From: Labeo rohita | Lineage: Eukaryota; Chordata; Actinopteri; Cypriniformes; Cyprinidae | Assembly: GCF_022985175.1 (NCBI RefSeq) | Contig: NC_066885.1 | Coordinates: forward strand, 18,888,654-18,952,653 | Reading direction: 5' to 3' | Length of the DNA: 64,000 nt | In this document: positions 61,071 through 64,000 of the stretch, in pieces | How the letters are laid out: each line of letters begins with the position of its first letter | Numbering within the stretch: position 1 is the stretch's first letter | Notes under the pieces: model-generated | What the model was told of the DNA's origin: nothing | Databases searched by the model: none | The model's input: the letters and a program-made list of their open reading frames with translations, nothing else | Made by a program: the position numbers and the translations under genes

Positions 61071-64000
61071 CTAAGCTATATGTCACTAAACATTTCTATT
61101 TTATAGGATGTATTGGCTGTAGGCTACATATTTAGGCTATCTCTAAACGTATTTTGTCAAGAAAGCGCAAAATGCGCTTTCCTTTCCCTAACTTTTGCCT
61201 GTTTAATTAGAAAATATCCCATTCTCAAACAGCAGTCGGTCTTTATGAATCATTTACACAACGCCATCAGCCTATTCCTGGACAAGAGATGACGAGCTCC
61301 GACTGAAAGAAAGGGAAGAATCTTACAGATGGGCTGTCTATCGAGTTACGCATGATTTGAGTCTGTTTTTTCTCTCCCTCATCCAAACTCCTCCCCACAA
61401 TAGATGGAGAATAGAGCCAATAGTGCAGGTGTTACACGACCAAAAGGAAAATGTACTGTATATGAGTCATATCTCATTTAAAAACATTAAAGCAAGAAAT
61501 TCGATTGAATACATGGATTACAAACGTTTAAATGTTTTGAACAAAAACGGCGAAGTATCCACTAAAATTATTAATAAAAAGAATATTAAAAAAAAACTAC
61601 AGTGTAAAATAGAGGTTACAAAATTATACGGGTGAAATTCTAGTATTTTTATAAAATATAATAGATTATTCTGCGCAAACAGTTAACAGTTAAGACGATA
61701 TCTTAAATAATTTCTCATAATAATGAAAACAAATGTATTAAATATTAATTTCAAATAGGCCTTTTTTAAAACTATAATAAGTAACAGAATGTTCACATTC
61801 GGAAGAGATTTAATTAGTCTTTTAAAATAAACTAGTGAAGAACTTTTATGCATGTGCTATTAATTGCTTGAATTTCTCAACAAGAAAACTATTAAGAAAC
61901 AAATACATTAACACCGTTAAAATATGTAATATCTCCGCGTTTCCTGCACGAAGGAGCAATAATCAAGTAATATAAAAGCAATAAATGTATTAAATTATGC
62001 CTTAGTAGAATTCTTATTAACACATTTGTCTTTTTTTCCTCTCATATATGATGTATCTGCTGGAGTTGCACATGTTTTCTAGGGAATGTGTACTCGGAAA
62101 ATAGTTAGTATGCAAATGAAGAATCACAGCTTTGACAGTGAGTAACCATATGTTCTGCAATTGCATATTTAAAAAAAAAAAGGAGAGAGACGGAGATATA
62201 TCCTGAAAGGATTGTTGCCGTAGTAACTCCGTTTTTCTTCATCCTGGCTGCGTTGGCACAGACAATTTCACCAAAAGGAAAACAAATATAATAGTTTCGC
62301 ACGTCTGAATTATTTGGTTCTGTCAGACAAAACACGCAAATATTTTCCCCGATTCCGTGTTGAGCAGCAAACATGAAACCAGACGGTGCAAAAAATTGCC
62401 GAATAAATGACTTTTCAGTTCACGAGTCAAACAGTTAGGTTGCTTCCTTTCTTTGTGTGATATTAATTTCAAACGATAAAACATGCTTTTGAAGTCTAAA
62501 CATAAAAAGCAGCCATTCTGTTATTATTTATTGGTGAAACATTTGCCTATTTAGTAGACTCAACTCCTCTCATCTGCTCCTGCAACGGAGGAAATTAAAA
62601 TAAAATGAAATCATGTTAGAAAAATATGTTTTGCTTTTAAATTCAATTTGACATTAAATTCCAGCTTGAAAAACATCATGATGCTGACCTGAGATGTATG
62701 CCGGTTTGATAATATAAACAAAAGACTACGTCGGTGTTTTTATAGCTTGGATCGAAGAACACCTTTAAACTCAATTAAAACGCTGCTAGCCTGAATACTA
62801 AAAATACAATTTCCATAATCAAAACTACGGAAAAAATATACATGATATGAAATACAATACATAGGTAAAGTATGATTATACTCAGAACAATACAATAAGT
62901 AACTAATGTTATGCTTGGTTTTATTCTCATTTAAATAAAATGAATGTTTCTGATCATGTGCAAATGTTTAAAAACATATATCTTTTAAAAACAGGGTTCA
63001 AGACATTTCGAATGCAGGTTGTCGTCTCATTATAACAATGATTACAGTTTAGGTAGAACACTAGGGGACGCCAAAACAGAAACTGATACAAATCAGACAT
63101 TGACAAACGAGTAGTAAATATATAAGGAAGGCGTATATAACAGTAAGTGTGTAAACAAGTATTTAAAAAATAAAAAGGTTGAATAAGAATTATTGTTATT
63201 TTAGTATACTTATTAATAACAATAATTATTATACCTGTAATCAATCATTCATATATTTTTGCATACTTGCAAAAATGTTTTGTTTTGGTTTTTTAGGCTA
63301 CATCATTTCTTTTTTGTGTCCATCCATGTAACCTGTCAGTCATTCCAGGTTTCTTTTTTGTGTCATGTTTCCAGTTTCAGATTTTATTCATTAGAAATTA
63401 AATTCAAAGTGGTTTAAAAAAGTGCAATAAACTCATCACTGCAGGCTGTCACTTTGACACCACTTAATTTTACTTAAAATGTAAGGTAGCAATTAAACCT
63501 AAGTTTTTAGTTTTAGTGGGTTGAATTTTTTTATAGCATATGGCCACACTGCATAAACTATTTTGTGCCTAATTATCAAACTAAGCAATATTTGAACTGG
63601 TTATTTGAGTATTTAAATTGACGAATCCTGAGAAACAACTGAGGACTAAACCCTAGTCTGTTTCAGAAAACTTGCAGAGAACCTGCTCTCATGGTCTGCT
63701 TGTTGAAACCACAGTGTACACCTCAAAACTTTCATTTTCACTTAAAATATATCCTCCAGTTCTGAATTTCTCCATTGGGAAGTTGTTCAGCTGACAAATT
63801 AGACTAGCTAAATATTATGATAACCTTTTCCATCCTAATTTGTAGTGCAGCCTGCACACATGCTAGGATCAACATCAATTACAGTGCAACATTTCAAGTG
63901 CATGGTTCAGAGAAATGTCAGCGAGTCACTGAAGGGGAACGTGGGGTTTTCGGGGTGGGAGTCGAGGGGCAGATATTCATTTCCACAAACTCTTTACTCT
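61071..64000. other. Repeat-poor intergenic DNA
   Basis: No recognisable transposon ends, and no coding frame with known similarity. The 92-aa frame at 61357-61635 is AT-rich and Lys/Asn/Ile-heavy, as expected by chance. The low repeat load compared with the introns makes this a candidate regulatory desert. Confidence 0.4.

Noticed and set aside
61357..61635. 92-aa frame after prkd1
   Set aside because: Composition is dominated by Lys, Asn and Ile from AT-rich DNA, and no family, splice context or Kozak support is visible.
1..64000. An undescribed multi-gene defence, metabolic or mobile system
   Set aside because: Apart from broken transposase remnants, prkd1 is the only supported gene. I see no gene cluster or unexplained conserved coding sequence that would support one.

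Overview
The window is from a vertebrate, and most likely a cyprinid-like teleost fish. The evidence is a split gene with GT-AG introns, an AT-rich background crowded with short DNA transposons of types common in carp-family genomes (Tc1-like, hAT-like, PIF/Harbinger-like and long-inverted-repeat MITEs), many TA/CA microsatellites, and no bacterial-type gene packing. The species cannot be fixed from the sequence alone.

The window holds one protein-coding gene on the + strand: protein kinase D1 (prkd1). It is apparently complete from the ATG at 3617 to the TAA at 59085-59087. I placed 18 constitutive coding exons plus one candidate 24-nt cassette exon. All junctions keep phase. The spliced frame gives 878 residues, or 886 with the small exon, against 912 in human PRKD1. 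Domains in order are: ubiquitin-like dimerisation domain (exons 1-3), diacylglycerol-binding C1a (exons 3-4), phosphorylated linker, C1b (exons 6-7), acidic linker (exon 8), PH domain (exons 9-11), Ser/Thr kinase domain with glycine loop, VAIK lysine, HCDLKPEN loop, DFG and the two activation-loop serines (exons 13-18), and a tail ending in a PDZ-type VSVL motif (exon 19). The start of the protein and its C-terminus identify the D1 paralogue rather than D2 or D3.

Layout: 1-3170 is upstream repeats. About 3170-3616 is a CpG-rich promoter/5'UTR candidate. 3617-3781 is exon 1. 3782-29662 is a 25.9-kb first intron full of nested transposons. 29663-29801 is exon 2. 29802-37327 is intron 2, with a four-deep nest of elements. 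37328-54495 carries exons 3-17. 57408-59087 carries the last two exons. 59088 to about 59830 is the 3'UTR with two AATAAA signals. 59830-64000 is intergenic, fairly repeat-poor, with one MITE.

I saw no second gene, no tRNA or rRNA, no CRISPR array and no operon-like system. The points most worth following are the in-frame 24-nt microexon, a GC-AG intron between exons 7 and 8, an unusual histidine-rich PH-kinase linker, an 0.8-kb hairpin and other foldbacks inside introns, and several repeat-free intervals that may be conserved regulatory elements.
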